DNA of 64,000 nt from positions 1,240,001 to 1,304,000 of the forward strand of contig JASBNA010000005.1 in NCBI GenBank assembly GCA_038087015.1, in the 5' to 3' direction. The notes under the pieces were generated by a model. That model saw nothing but the letters and a program-made list of their open reading frames with translations. It was not told the DNA's origin and did no database searches. The stretch comes from Cerrena zonata (Eukaryota; Basidiomycota; Agaricomycetes; Polyporales; Cerrenaceae). Positions 36,619-47,457 of the stretch are shown here, piece after piece. The position numbers were made by a program, and so were the translations under genes. Each line of letters opens with the position of its first letter. The first letter of the stretch is position 1.

Positions 36619-37017
36619 ATGCGTTTCCTCACTGCCGTCGTTGTCCTCGCTGCACTTGTCTTGGCCGTATCGTCGACTCCTGTTCCTGAGCCCTGTGGTG
36701 CTATAACCGAGGGAGAAGATTGTGGCAGGCAAGTTGTCACTGACTCTTAACCGATACGTTGTGCGGTATACTGATCTTATCTAACGAGCTAGTTGCTGTG
36801 GTGGTCCTTGAAAGAAGTCGCCGAGAGTTGGACGGCAGTTGTATCAGGGATCCTTGATGAGATTTTGGTCTGTCTGACCAATTTCATTACCCCAAACGAT
36901 ATAGATTTTCTATTTCTATCAACGGTCCGCTTCCTTCAGAGCTTTGAAGATGCGTTCAATAAGAATGCGGGTTTAACAAATACAATATCGAGACGCATGA
37001 AACAACAACATGTGTGA
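36619..37017 (+). CDS. Small secreted protein with two possible splice forms
   Basis: Exon 1 starts MRFLTAVVVLAALVLAVSST, a clear signal peptide, then PVPEPCGAITEGEDC. TATATAAG lies about 120 bases upstream. The intron ends at 36792 (branch CTAAC, acceptor GAGCTAG). A GC donor at 36729 (AG|GCAAGT) gives a 42-residue Cys-rich product ending CGSCCGGP, with stop at 36809-36811. A GT donor four bases on (36733) gives 112 residues with a 74-residue tail (LKEVAESWTAVVSGILDEIL...), open to 37017. Both are in frame. The short form has five Cys in the mature part; the long open tail would be somewhat unlikely by chance. Function is unknown. Confidence 0.6.
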
Positions 37018-37586
37018 GAATGAACCGCCGATACCATTATGGATACCACATGGGAATACAATTTCCAGAGGGCAAGACTGCTACAAGTGATTCACTGGTT
37101 TGGAAGAAGTTGGCACCGACACCGCCCATCACAGGTCAGTCCGTTTAGCAGTCACGCGTTCCAACAAATGACCGAGACTATAATGAGAGTAGGCAATAGC
37201 TCAAGTATCCGAGGGCAGCATCACCCCTGAAAGGAATTGTTCGCATCTGCACCAGCGCAGGACCATCACCGCCTTTGCTTGGCGACATTTGATCCACTGC
37301 CTTACCAGAGGTTTCAACAGATTTTAGCGAACTAAACCTCGATGTCAAACAGGTATAAAATGGACCACTCACCATTTGCAAGAACTCAGCTCTCTGGCTC
37401 CTGGTCTATTTCGCTCTCGCTCTCGTACTTTGTTCAGGTGCTGGAAAGTACGAGTCAATGTTTGTATTCTCAGTGCTGTTGGCTAACTGAACCTTTAGCC
37501 TGAACCGAATCACGTTCACGACTTTCACGACTTTACGATTTCAACCCAATCTCAATTTTATTTTGTTAAGCTATCTTTTCATCATC

Positions 37587-38326
37587 ATGGTTAAGATCAC
37601 TTCCACCTTTGCTGCGGTTTTTGCCCTTTCTTTATCTGTGGTCCCTGCCTTCGCGGATTTGACAGTTAGGTAAGGAATCGTCAACTAGGTTATACGATCA
37701 GCTCTGAATGAGTGCATCACAAAGAGAGCCGCACCAAGACCATAGACAGTAAGCAGAGTACAATGTGTTGTGTATTTGATATTCACTGATGTGATTTGTA
37801 GACATGTTGCTCACCACGTCGGTTTCACTCACCACCAACACCGCCCGCATCATGTCCACCATCCTCAACATGGGTCTCGTCCTCATCAAATGTACCATCC
37901 GCATGGTGGACATCGTAAGCACCACACTCATCGACCTGCGAACCACATACATCATACCCCGGCTTCTCACCAAAGGGTCGTTTCAAGTTATGACCACCAT
38001 CCCGGCACCGCTCAATATCAGATCCACCGACCTCACGGAGCACAGCAAGGGTTGCACGCGCGAAAGCACGGAAGCACGGGAAGCATCATAGTGGAAAGCA
38101 TCACGGAGGGAAACACCGTGGGCACGGAGCTAAAAACGGTAAACATAGAAAGCATAGGGGAAAAGGACAGACCCCTGCTGGCCACCGGAAGCCCACCGTA
38201 CAGCATCATGCTCCGGAACACAAACATGCTAGAGAATTCCTATTGAATCTCATCAAGAGGTCGGTCTTGAACGAATGGAATTGTACAAAATCTGATTTTC
38301 TTCCCCAGGTCACTTGCCGATCTTGA
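37587..38326 (+). CDS. Secreted histidine-rich protein, apparent one-base frameshift
   Basis: Exons are 37587-37669 and 37802-38326. The signal peptide is MVKITSTFAAVFALSLSVVP, cleaved near AFADLTVR. The mature protein starts with an extremely His-rich block (HVAHHVGFTHHQHRPHHVHH, then PQHGSRPHQ and HPHGGHRKHHTHRP). After ARKHG the open frame loses its His/Lys pattern, but the next frame continues it: KHHSGKHHGGKHRGHGAKNG, then KHRKHRGKG and HHAPEHKHARE. One missing base in the GG at 38070-38071 (a GGG occurs in the adjacent repeat) would join them into about 202 residues, and the exon total is one short of a multiple of three. It probably binds metal ions such as Zn, Cu or Ni outside the cell, or is a wall protein. 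TATAAAA lies at 37354-37360. Confidence 0.65.
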
Positions 38327-38558
38327 TTAGGATCAGAAGGGTTAGGTGGTTTATCGTGAATTATTTGCGTTGTGATAGTTCAGAGAGACGAATAAAGATC
38401 AGTATTGACACTTGAACATCTGAACCAACACTATCGGGGTATTTCGTCGACGAAATAATACATCTGAAGCCATACATGCAACACTCTACAAACATGTGTA
38501 AATATCGACTATGACATAGAAACAAATGCTTACCTTCGTTCGGAGAATAGCCACACTG

Positions 38559-40559
38559 CTAATTTTCAGGTTTCAACCCGTTCACTTTGCTCACAATCAC
38601 TCTCCCTTCCTTGATCACGGCAAATAGGTGATTCTCCGGCCAGTCGAGTATGGTGACATCGTCTAGCGGATTTGAATCCAACACGAGTATGTCAGCATAG
38701 CCCCCTTCTCTGATACTTCCTATCTTGTCGTTGCGAAGTAACCTGCCTGGATGATGGTGAAGAACGTTAGGTAATTTCATGGTAAAATCACAAACCCTAC
38801 TTACTCGCGTTAGTAGTCGCATGCTTTAGGACCTTGGGAGAAGGAAGGACGGATGCGCGGACTGTGAACTTTAAAAACAGTACCTTTAGTCGGAATGGTG
38901 ACCACATCCGGAGAGGAAAGTACACCGACCTCCTCTGTTTGCAACGCTTGCATAGAGGTCAACAAGTCCGAGCCGCTTCAACATCGATGTAAGACAAATT
39001 GTTCGCATCAAACGTTCAGGGAGGTCGTACGTACTAGCAAATGGTGACACCGGCATCATCAGCGATGGTGAGAGCATCTAAACCCTTCATCATCACTTGT
39101 TCATTTTTGATTTTGCCATCTGGTGGGAGGAAATCTTCGAATGGGGGTCTAACCATGATTCCGTAGCATGACAAGGTCGGTGTTAAGAAAATGCCCTTTT
39201 CTGCCATCCTAAACATAATTTGGGGACCCTTAGATATTCTTTCGCTAAAGTTAAGGGTCAGAAGTACATACAGCTCTGCTGTATCCTTGGATATAAGATT
39301 TCCGTGCTCTATACCCCGAACACCATTGTCAATAGCATGTCGTACAGATGCATCGGTATATGCATGTGCAGTTGCTATCCCGAGCTCCCAAATCAGATTA
39401 ATCACAGAAATGATGATTATCACCAACTCACTGTGAATTCCGCCCATTTGACGACAGGTCGTAGTGATGGCTTGTATTTCTTCTGCAGTGAACTGCACCG
39501 TTTCTATCGCGTCCTAGATCAACGGTTCACATCTGCTTCATCATAAAGAAAGGATAAAATTGTACCGTTGGGGAAGCCACACCACCACCGCACATGATCT
39601 TGATGAAATCTGCCCCGGCTTTTAACTCTTCTCTGGTTGCTTTGAGAGCCTGAGGGACACCATCACATGTTCTACCGAGTGATTGCGAGTGTCCACCACA
39701 ACAGCCTGTGGTAGTTTGGGCTGGTCCGAAGTCCGCATGACCTCCTAGGATAATAGTGAAGTGGTGTTCGTACTTGGTTAGGTGGTTAAAATACCTGTTT
39801 GCGACAGCGCCTGGCCACATTGTACAAGGCGGGGACCAACAATCAGGCCCTCAGAGATGGATGTTGCAAGAGCTTTGCTTGCACCGCCTACCCTCAGATG
39901 AGAAACTGAGATATTCCATACAAGCAGTGTCACGCATACCAGTATCTCTAACTGTCGTGAAACCCCTCAACAACATTTCTAATGTAAACGTGAGTGTTCT
40001 ATATCATATTTCTCACGTCTTACTACCGACACACCTCGTAGAATATAAGTTGTTCGTAGATGAATTAACTCTTCGGAAGTCTGTACCAATTCAGACATGG
40101 TGTGGACACCAGGTACAGCAGAGACATGAACGTGGCAGTCAATCAATCCACTGTATGATACCCAGCGGTCGGTACTATCAATAACAGTAACAAAGTGCTA
40201 AAATAGATACAATGCTTACGGGCATAGATATTTTCCCTTCAATTCTACCACGATCGGGTCTTCGACATCACTCGGGAGCTCGATGTTAGAGGCGGATGGT
40301 TTGATCGATTGAATATGTCCTTTGGATATAACAACATCTTGGGGCCCCGATAGCAGTGATGCAGAGGCTGGATCAACAATGAGTACCTCACGAAGTATCA
40401 ATGCTTGCGGATGTGGACGAATCCAGGGCTTTACTGCAAGTTTCGGCAGCCTAGACCAAGTACAATGATGTCATCCGAGTACAAGCTTACGAAGAAGCAC
40501 TGAATGCGAACGTACAAACTGTCCCGTGTTTTAGTTGGTGAGCCTGGATATGGTCCCAT
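38559..40559 (-). CDS. Metal-dependent amidohydrolase (imidazolonepropionase-like)
   Basis: Twelve exons on the minus strand join to 457 residues: 40559-40516, 40450-40220, 40150-40035, 39978-39940, 39887-39795, 39744-39566, 39513-39432, 39374-39272, 39208-39035, 38975-38879, 38832-38805, 38746-38559. The amidohydrolase TIM barrel shows metal ligands in order: GLIDCHVHV (HxH), ADFIKIMCGGG (the Lys normally carboxylated), TAHAYTDASVRHAIDNGVRG, IEHGNLI and the Asp in YGSDLLTS. It ends GYADILVLDSNPLDDV and AVIKEGRVIV, the usual C-terminal beta-sandwich. It likely hydrolyses a cyclic amide or dipeptide; the substrate is unknown. The donor of intron 10 (GTTTTT) is weak; the GGTACT alternative three to five bases upstream breaks the frame. 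Confidence 0.9.
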
Positions 40560-41490
40560 GAGAACAGGTTATGAAAGATCCAGACAGGTCAAGACTGCAG
40601 AGAGAAAACAGGATGGTATAACCGTAGTTTGCTCTTAGTTGTTGACGGTATGAGTATGCGCGTCCTGAGTTATCGTTGGAGCGAGATAGCATAAATGGTC
40701 ACGGGTTGCTGAGAACAAGAAAGTACAGATTTAGACGTAGCCTCAGTTGGACGTTTCCTTTCTGCAATCTGTTCGGGACCATTAGAGATCATATCATACA
40801 CAACTATTGCGTTGAGGAATGAGAGGTTCGAACACTTCTGGGTTGATATCGAGAGACACGTTTGCATTGAAGCGGGCAAGTGCACTGGACGAGCCTAAGG
40901 AGAACGACACCACACCATATTGATTCTGAAAAGATGCATACCCAAATCCCGTTCGATTAATCTGCAAGCAACTTGAATATTGAAGATGAAGTTGTTGTTC
41001 GGGATCAAGTTTTGAATATCAATAGACGCTCATGGCGGTAGTCATAATATGTACGATGTGACAATGATGTACTTGTATCCAACAACAGAAAAGAAGATCG
41101 TTGTTAAGTCAGATTAACGGGAGAGCTGTTTAATGAGGGTCTAGGTGACGTCGTGGTGCCATGCGTAAGTAGCTCGGAAAAGAGACAGCCTTCAATTGGA
41201 GCACGAACGAACATAGCGGCGTGAGGACGTTCAAGTTTGAATTGCACTCCTAGACTATCAATAGGGCTGGGTCCTCTGCACAAAAGTGATTGCAGATTCC
41301 TCACGATCTCACAAAGAAAATTGATGTCCCAAACACAGAGTGTATTGCGTCCGAAAAAGGTTATAGCATGCAGTAAGGATGAGTAGCGTGTGATTGGAGG
41401 GTGTGAATGATGATGTGACATTAGAGCATGACGGTATGGTATCCTACATTGAAGATTAATCTATACAAAGCAAATAAAGTAGATGAGTCC
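40560..41490. other. Unassigned region between the amidohydrolase and Tim22 genes
   Basis: On the minus strand an uninterrupted ATG-started frame of 105 codons runs 41421-41104 (MSHHHSHPPITRYSSLLHAI at its start). Downstream, two segments that splice in frame read NRTGFG and SSSALARFNANVSLDINPEV before a stop. I recognise no family and could not link them into one model. A small minus-strand gene is possible. Confidence 0.3.
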
Positions 41491-42208
41491 TCAGTCCTCC
41501 CTAGAATATCGTGAGTGGTCAGTGATGAGAGACATGGACGTAAGAAAATGAACTTACTCCGATGACTCTCGCCGTAGGAATAAGTCTATTGCGGCAGAAA
41601 ATGCAGCGAAGGCAATACCACCCCCAAGGACTGCTTTTGGACCAGCGTTTCGTGCTAGGACGCCACCAGCGATGAAGCCAGCTGCGACTGGGTTAACCAT
41701 ATCGTTCTTGGCTCGATACTAAATACATCTCACATTAAATAGAAGAATAATTCAGAAGTGTATCATGACTTACCGACTCGATCACACATTCTATTCCGGC
41801 GAACAGTGCACCCACCTTACCGAAGCCTTTACCACTCCGCCATACACCACGTCCCATCTCCTTGAAGATCTCCGAGGCCTTTTGTCGTGTGTTCAATGTC
41901 TGTCGCATTAGCGGGTCCTCATATGCGAACGAGGCAGACATGAGTGAGAAGAAACCACCAATGGCGAAACCTATTGCATCACGTCATCTAAAAGGATGTC
42001 CCAAGGAGGGGAGGACTCAGGATGGCGAGAGCTCACCACCAACACCAGCAATGACTGTTTTCGCTGCACATGATTCCATGCCCATTGTCATAAAGTCCTG
42101 ATACTTCTTGGCCTGTAGCATGTTTTCCCGATCTTCCTCTGTAAACCCCGGAGGTAATGGTTCTTTGCCTGCCGGGAATACTGGTGCGACCAAAGGCATA
42201 TTAGGCAT
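41491..42208 (-). CDS. TIM22: Mitochondrial inner-membrane translocase subunit Tim22
   Basis: This is the channel subunit of the TIM22 carrier translocase. Exons are 42208-42037, 41970-41774, 41718-41558 and 41491-41500, giving 179 residues. The N-terminus is [14 protein letters not shown]. The Tim17/22/23 core follows: [57 protein letters not shown] and AGIECVIES, then [20 protein letters not shown] and [17 protein letters not shown]. Gly-rich membrane helices and the conserved Cys residues are present. After RRESS the coding frame meets TAA if unspliced, but GTAAGT...CTGAC...CTAG forms a perfect 57-nt intron to a 10-nt exon that would end the protein EED. Either end is possible. Confidence 0.93.
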
Positions 42209-42797
42209 CTTGGCTGATCCTCACCAAGTGGCTATGCAACACAGAAAGTGATGGAGAGGGAAGCTGAGGAAGGCGTTGAGTCGGCGAGAGAGAGAATGTC
42301 CAACTCATCATCCGGCAATTTCATAAAGCGCTGATCGAGGCGTCTAGCTACCGTTAATAGGAATAGGGACGAAGGCATAGCCAAACAGTGTCAAATACTT
42401 GCCACGCAAGGCTGGCACTGGCAACCGTGACAGGTCGCCATCGCACTACTGATTTTCTCTTTCGTCCAGTCCCATATTTCATCTGGTTGTAGGATATAAA
42501 CAAAAATATGGAAATTTCATCTACGTACACGGAAACAGGAGATAAGAAGTATTCATTCATATGCTACATAAGCAGACTATGCACCGGTGAGTGAAAATAC
42601 GAACAAGCATGAAAAATGAACAAGCTGAAAGCAGCAGTACTAGTAGCACGGACGTGACATATAATTATAAAAGTAAAATAAATCTAGATAATTGTCCGTA
42701 TCGTTATCCTCGGGCAACAAGTCGCCTATCCAAGCTTCAAAGTCCGTCCTTCTGAGAAGATCAAATTTGCCACTTACCAGGCTCGTGTTCCAGAGGA

Positions 42798-43295
42798 CTA
42801 CGCACGACTATCAGCGGCTGTCATGTTGGGTTCTTTACCGTGCTTAGGAAGAACCTGGACATCTTTTACCGCTACTTCGGGACTTAATCGCGCGATTTCT
42901 GGGTATAGCTGGGCGACATCGATTCCCTCGGAAGGCAAGACGTACGGAGACATTCCTACCGCTTCCGAGCTATTGCTATCGTTAGAGAGCGAGTGCGGTG
43001 TGTCTCTAGAGGGTGCATTCTCCGACAGAATCGCTCCCTTCAGCGATCGTTTCGATGACCACTTGCGCGACATGACGTAGTAAGATAACATGACGGTCAG
43101 GAATGTCCCTATTCACACGTCGTAGGTATATTGATATCGAGAAATCTCAAGCTTGTCGTAGGACCTACCTGATAGCACTCCGAAGACTACTTCGATCTCC
43201 CAGCCGAATCGTTCACCGACTACGCTGGATGGCGTAGTCGATGGGGATGCGATGCTGCTAAGTGACTGAGATATTGGGAAGTTCGTGGTGGCCAT
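42798..43295 (-). CDS. Small single-pass membrane protein
   Basis: Exons are 43295-43169 and 43108-42798, giving 145 residues. A Ser/Thr/Pro-rich N-terminus (MATTNFPISQSLSSIASPST...) precedes one membrane helix (IEVVFGVLSGTFLTVMLSYY), then a basic stop-transfer sequence (SRKWSSKRSLK). The cytosolic tail is of mixed charge with VAQLYPEIARLSPEVAVKDV. It looks like a type III or type I plasma-membrane protein without cleaved signal. No family is recognised. The frame remains open upstream of this ATG for about 60 codons without another Met, so the start is the first possible one. A TATA-like CTATATAG lies about 235 bases upstream. Confidence 0.6.
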
Positions 43296-44476
43296 GCTTC
43301 GAGAATCCACAGAAGGTTTGGGGAGTGGAAATGGCAGCGGATCCTGAGTAAGGTAAGAGGAAGCGAATACTGGTATTAATACTCTGGACCAGAGAAATGT
43401 TCCAGAAGAACAATGAGATGCTGTGCGAGACTGCCCTAGGACTGGTGCCGCGCCCGCAGAACCTATCAGAGGGGTGCTAGTAGTTGGGGAAGATCAGAAG
43501 CTTGTGTTGACGTTCTTCGTTCCTAAACTATATAGGTGAGTTGTTCAACCAGGATTTGAGCTTGTCGCATAACCGTTGAAGACAAAAAGTCTAGATAGAT
43601 ATAAGCATTCCTTACAAGTGCTAGCACCTCAAGTTAATCTCTGCACTATGCTCGAATGTAGAAAACATCCACAACTATTTGTCCATATCTGGGATACAAA
43701 CCTTATAACTCGGCCAAGCCACTGCTAGGCTCATTACGTTCTGTATGGAGCTGACTCAGGCTGTACAATTTGGAAAAGAAGCATACTTAAACTTCAGCAA
43801 GTGATGAGTTCCGAAGTGACTGCTTTCGCCTTGTGGTACAGGCTGTTCGCTAATCAAACTCTGACTAAAGCCCCCTCACTGGCATCAACAAGTCACTCAA
43901 AAGATACCTTTGATCTAAAAAGGACACCAGCCGGTCACATTGTACCTGACTTCAGTTGGGCTATGCTAACAAGCTTTGCGCCCGTCAGATCTAGCTCTTC
44001 TAGCTTCCTTGTGAAGTTTCGCACGCAGTTGACACTGCCGTTACGATCAGTTCGTTCCTGTTGCTGCCGCCATGAAGCTATGCGTTCCAACTTCCGTGCC
44101 CCCCTTCAAGTCCGTCCCTTCAACAATGAGTTTAGGCTCTAGGCACCGTCTAATATCATGATATCTCTATTGACGTTGATGATTGATCCGTGATATAGGT
44201 AAGTCCTACAACACATGCTTCTTTAAGGATGATTATAGCATCTTAGTATCTAACTTGAGCTGCAGGACATGAGTATTTGCACACTGGCGGTACTTCTCGC
44301 TTTGTTATATCTTGTCAGTGACGGTGAGAGCAAGGCATAACGCATTGCATAAGTTGTCTATCAGCGTAGTAACCATCTAGAATCATCTCCGCTTGGTCTC
44401 GGTGAAACGGTATTATCATTTTGTCTCACACAGCGAAGTGTGTAAATAACCGGAAACGCCGTATGAGGGAGTAGCG
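43296..44476. other. Intergenic region
   Basis: It holds the leader of the membrane-protein gene and about 900 bases without a supportable gene. A 113-codon plus-strand frame (43801-44142) has no initiation context, splice partners or family resemblance. TATAAAA at 44477-44483 is the promoter element of the next gene. Confidence 0.4.
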
Positions 44477-44633
44477 TATAAAATGGGCCACCACGATGAG
44501 GTTAGTTCCCCAAGAGTTGATTCTCTTGTTCACGACCCACTTCACTTTCACTTTCATTTCAGTTTTTCCAGGCCTGGTGCCTATTCGTGCTCACACTCCC
44601 TTATTCTACCAATTGTTTACTTCACGATCTATC

Positions 44634-45202
44634 ATGTTCTCTTCAAAGGTCTTCTTCTTCTCTAGTGCTCTCTTGGTACTGTTGGCCTCCTGGGTTTCTG
44701 TTGGGTTTGCCATATCTTCCGGCACCGGCGCTGGTGAGTATATAAAATTCTTGACGTCAATGGCATTTTACTAACATCATATATGTAGCTACTTTCTTCA
44801 ACCCGGGCCCTGGTGCTTGCGGACACACCAACAATGGCCAGGATTTCATTGTTGCCGTATCAGCTCAAGTCTTTGATACATTTCCGTAAGTAATAGGTTG
44901 CATCAGTCTCATCGGCCTGTTTCTAACGTTAATTCATAATCAGGGGGGCCGGTGCAAACCCTAACAAGAACCCTGTTTGTAACAAGAAGCTCACCGCGAC
45001 CTGTAAGTTACATAGCATGATAATCGGACTTCTTATTTGCTAACACCCGACCTCAGTTCAAGGAAAGTCTGTCTCCGTCACCGTGGTCGACCGATGCCCA
45101 GGTTGCGCGGTCGGTGACATCGACCTCTCGCCTGCTGCTTTCCAGAAGCTTGCTTCCCTCGACAAGGGAAGATTGCAAGGTGTTCGATGGACCATCTCCT
45201 AA
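44634..45202 (+). CDS. Secreted RlpA-like double-psi beta-barrel protein
   Basis: Exons are 44634-44733, 44789-44885, 44944-45002 and 45057-45202, giving 133 residues. The signal peptide is MFSSKVFFFSSALLVLLASW. The mature protein is a single DPBB domain of the expansin/RlpA/barwin superfamily: ATFFNPGPGACGHTNNGQDF, IVAVSAQVFD, CNKKLTATFQGKSVSVTVVD, then RCPGCAVGDIDLSPAAFQKL and the ending GRLQGVRWTIS. The GACG motif, VVDRCPGC and DLSP are the hallmark residues. Fungal members are secreted and can bind cell-wall glycans or inhibit plant proteases; activity here is inferred. TATAAAA lies about 155 bases upstream. Confidence 0.92.
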
Positions 45203-47457
45203 ATGATCCTTCCAGGTCAGGCCAGACCTTTGGGGTATGGGGTTTTGAGAACTAGGGACCTGTGCAGTGTCTTGATGGCGTTGCTGATAGTATCATGACG
45301 TCGTGTTTTTAAGCATAGGGTGTTTGGCATTGCTTCCAGCTTGTATGTTCTTGACATGAATTTGATTATGTTGTGGGAGTGATTTTTTCGTGTGCTGCGA
45401 ACAGGATATACCATCGTATCCCCATTGAGTCAGGAAGGCCAGGTCTGCTTGGACTGCTTAGTAAAGTACAGCATGTCCAAGTTTAGTATGTATTGTAATT
45501 GTGTCAGGATCAAAAGAAGCTTTAGGCGAATACCATTGCCTTGGGATGGTTCTTCATGTCCTCCGTCATCTAGAGCCTTCTCAGCCCCTAGTACGACTCA
45601 ATCTTCAAAGATATTCGTAGACTGGTGATCCGGATGCTACCTCGTGTATATTTGGCAGCACGTCATGTATCAGAAGAGTACGAAGATTGTGTATTGGGAA
45701 CAGAAGCATTTCTATGTCGTACCACAACATCCAACCAGTCCTGATTATATAGCCTGTCACTTATAGCTAAAAAGCCCGATACAACATCTATTGCTCGCAT
45801 CAGCAATGCGAGCTGTAATAGGGTTTCGAAACATACCTATATAATAGCTACTTCGGGACGTGGCTGAGCAATGTCGCTCATTGGGGACAAAATGAAAAAT
45901 ATCTCGGCATTAGTGGAGTTCACGGTCGATGTCAAATGTGCTGTTGTAGGGTTCTGTGCGGGGCCGGTAGGTCTCCTTGAAAACCTGTTACGCGTGATGG
46001 TACGAAACGCCAATGATACGGAGACACAAGCCGCTATTTTATTTATCAATAATGGATTGCTGTAGCGGTATCGAAAATGCGTACCAGACAGACGTCCAAG
46101 AGCAGCCTTCATTTTACGAGGAAGATACCCATAGGACCGCACGCGGAGTGACGGGAGGGCGTGAGGCATCCTGTGGTGTCTGAATGGTAGGTGAGGACAT
46201 AACTACGCTGAGTCGAAGCAAGTTTGAGAGGAGTATTATGGAGTCCACGATAACAGAGCCGTTATGAGGGAAGATACGAGAAGTGTACTTCATGTTTATA
46301 GTTATACCGTGTCGTAGACGCATGTACTATCATGCGATAGACCCAGGTAACCCTGAGTAAGCTTGCAGCCATTTGCAGGGCGGAAAACTCAAATTCCGGG
46401 GTTCTTGTTGACAGAAGTGAATTTGCTATAGTGAAGCGATAATTGGTATCGGATCGAGGCCGTCGCACAAGACCGAAGATTCTTTTGGTTTACGTCTGGG
46501 TATGGCAGACTCGCTTACTATTTCCAACGGTGCTGTACGAATGAAGTTCTGCGTTAGATTTTGAAGATCCATATCAAGAGCTAAAACGACGATCTTGATC
46601 TGTTAGACGTTATGACGGGAAGGGTCAAACTTATTTTATTTTAAATTACTGCTAAGTTTGCGGTCACTATCCTCGTCCTGTGTTGTGAGGCACAAGCCCA
46701 TTAGGCATATGCATCAACGATACACTTGGGCTATGCTTAGCGATGTGTATGAGTAACTTCTATGCAGCATTACCCAATACTGGATCATTTGTTGACATAG
46801 AACTTGAATAGATGCCGAAGCGTTTGGGTCTGAAGCTGACGCATGACCTGTCGACGAAGCTTGGAAGTGAGAAAACGCGGATAAATCTGGACGTACCGCA
46901 ATGAAAGAGGATTCCGCCGATGAGCTGAATAACATTCCAGCCGTTTAGTATAAGCAACTTACTATTCTAGGATACCTCAATATACTCCGGCCATATTATT
47001 ATTGGTGATCTTTTCATGAATTTGTGACGCTGACTCGGACGCAGGGGTGATGAGCGTTTCCTAATGTCATGGTACAAATGGTGATACACATATATGTCAG
47101 TCTTGTAGATCCACCATCATCGGCCTTGGGCAATAGAGTCTACCACTCGCGAGATCGGACCTCCGAGACAGTTTGGGCGTTGGTGTGGCGGGGTGGCGGG
47201 GGTTGTGGCCGTCGGGGGTTCCTGTGGTCGTTCTCGGGCCCGTATCCTTCGGGGTGTGTATGGATCAATGATGATTACACTGCTGAGGCCTGAGGTACCA
47301 GTGCTAGCCAGACTAAGTATTATCCGAGTCGGAGCAAATAACCGTCAGAACGCAACAAACGCCCGTAACATGTCCTTCCTGCTCTGCACAATATAATTCC
47401 GTAATAGTCGGAAATCTGTTCGATTCTGTAAAGCCATTGCGAACTTGAACACTTTTT
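45203..47457. other. Intergenic region with possible remains of a membrane-protein gene
   Basis: On the minus strand several short segments with splice-like borders are seen. One reads LIGGILFHCG, then a 46-nt GT-AG gap, then HASASDPNASASIQVLCQQM (about 46900-46750). Another reads SRIFPHNGSVIVDSIILLSN (about 46280-46220), and a third ends SDIAQPRPEVAII (stop near 45837). I could not connect them into a model. Hydrophobic segments suggest a decayed or lineage-specific membrane protein. The rest is featureless. Confidence 0.25.

Noticed and set aside
43801..44142. 113-codon plus-strand frame
   Set aside because: No splice partners, promoter, signal peptide or family resemblance; likely chance.
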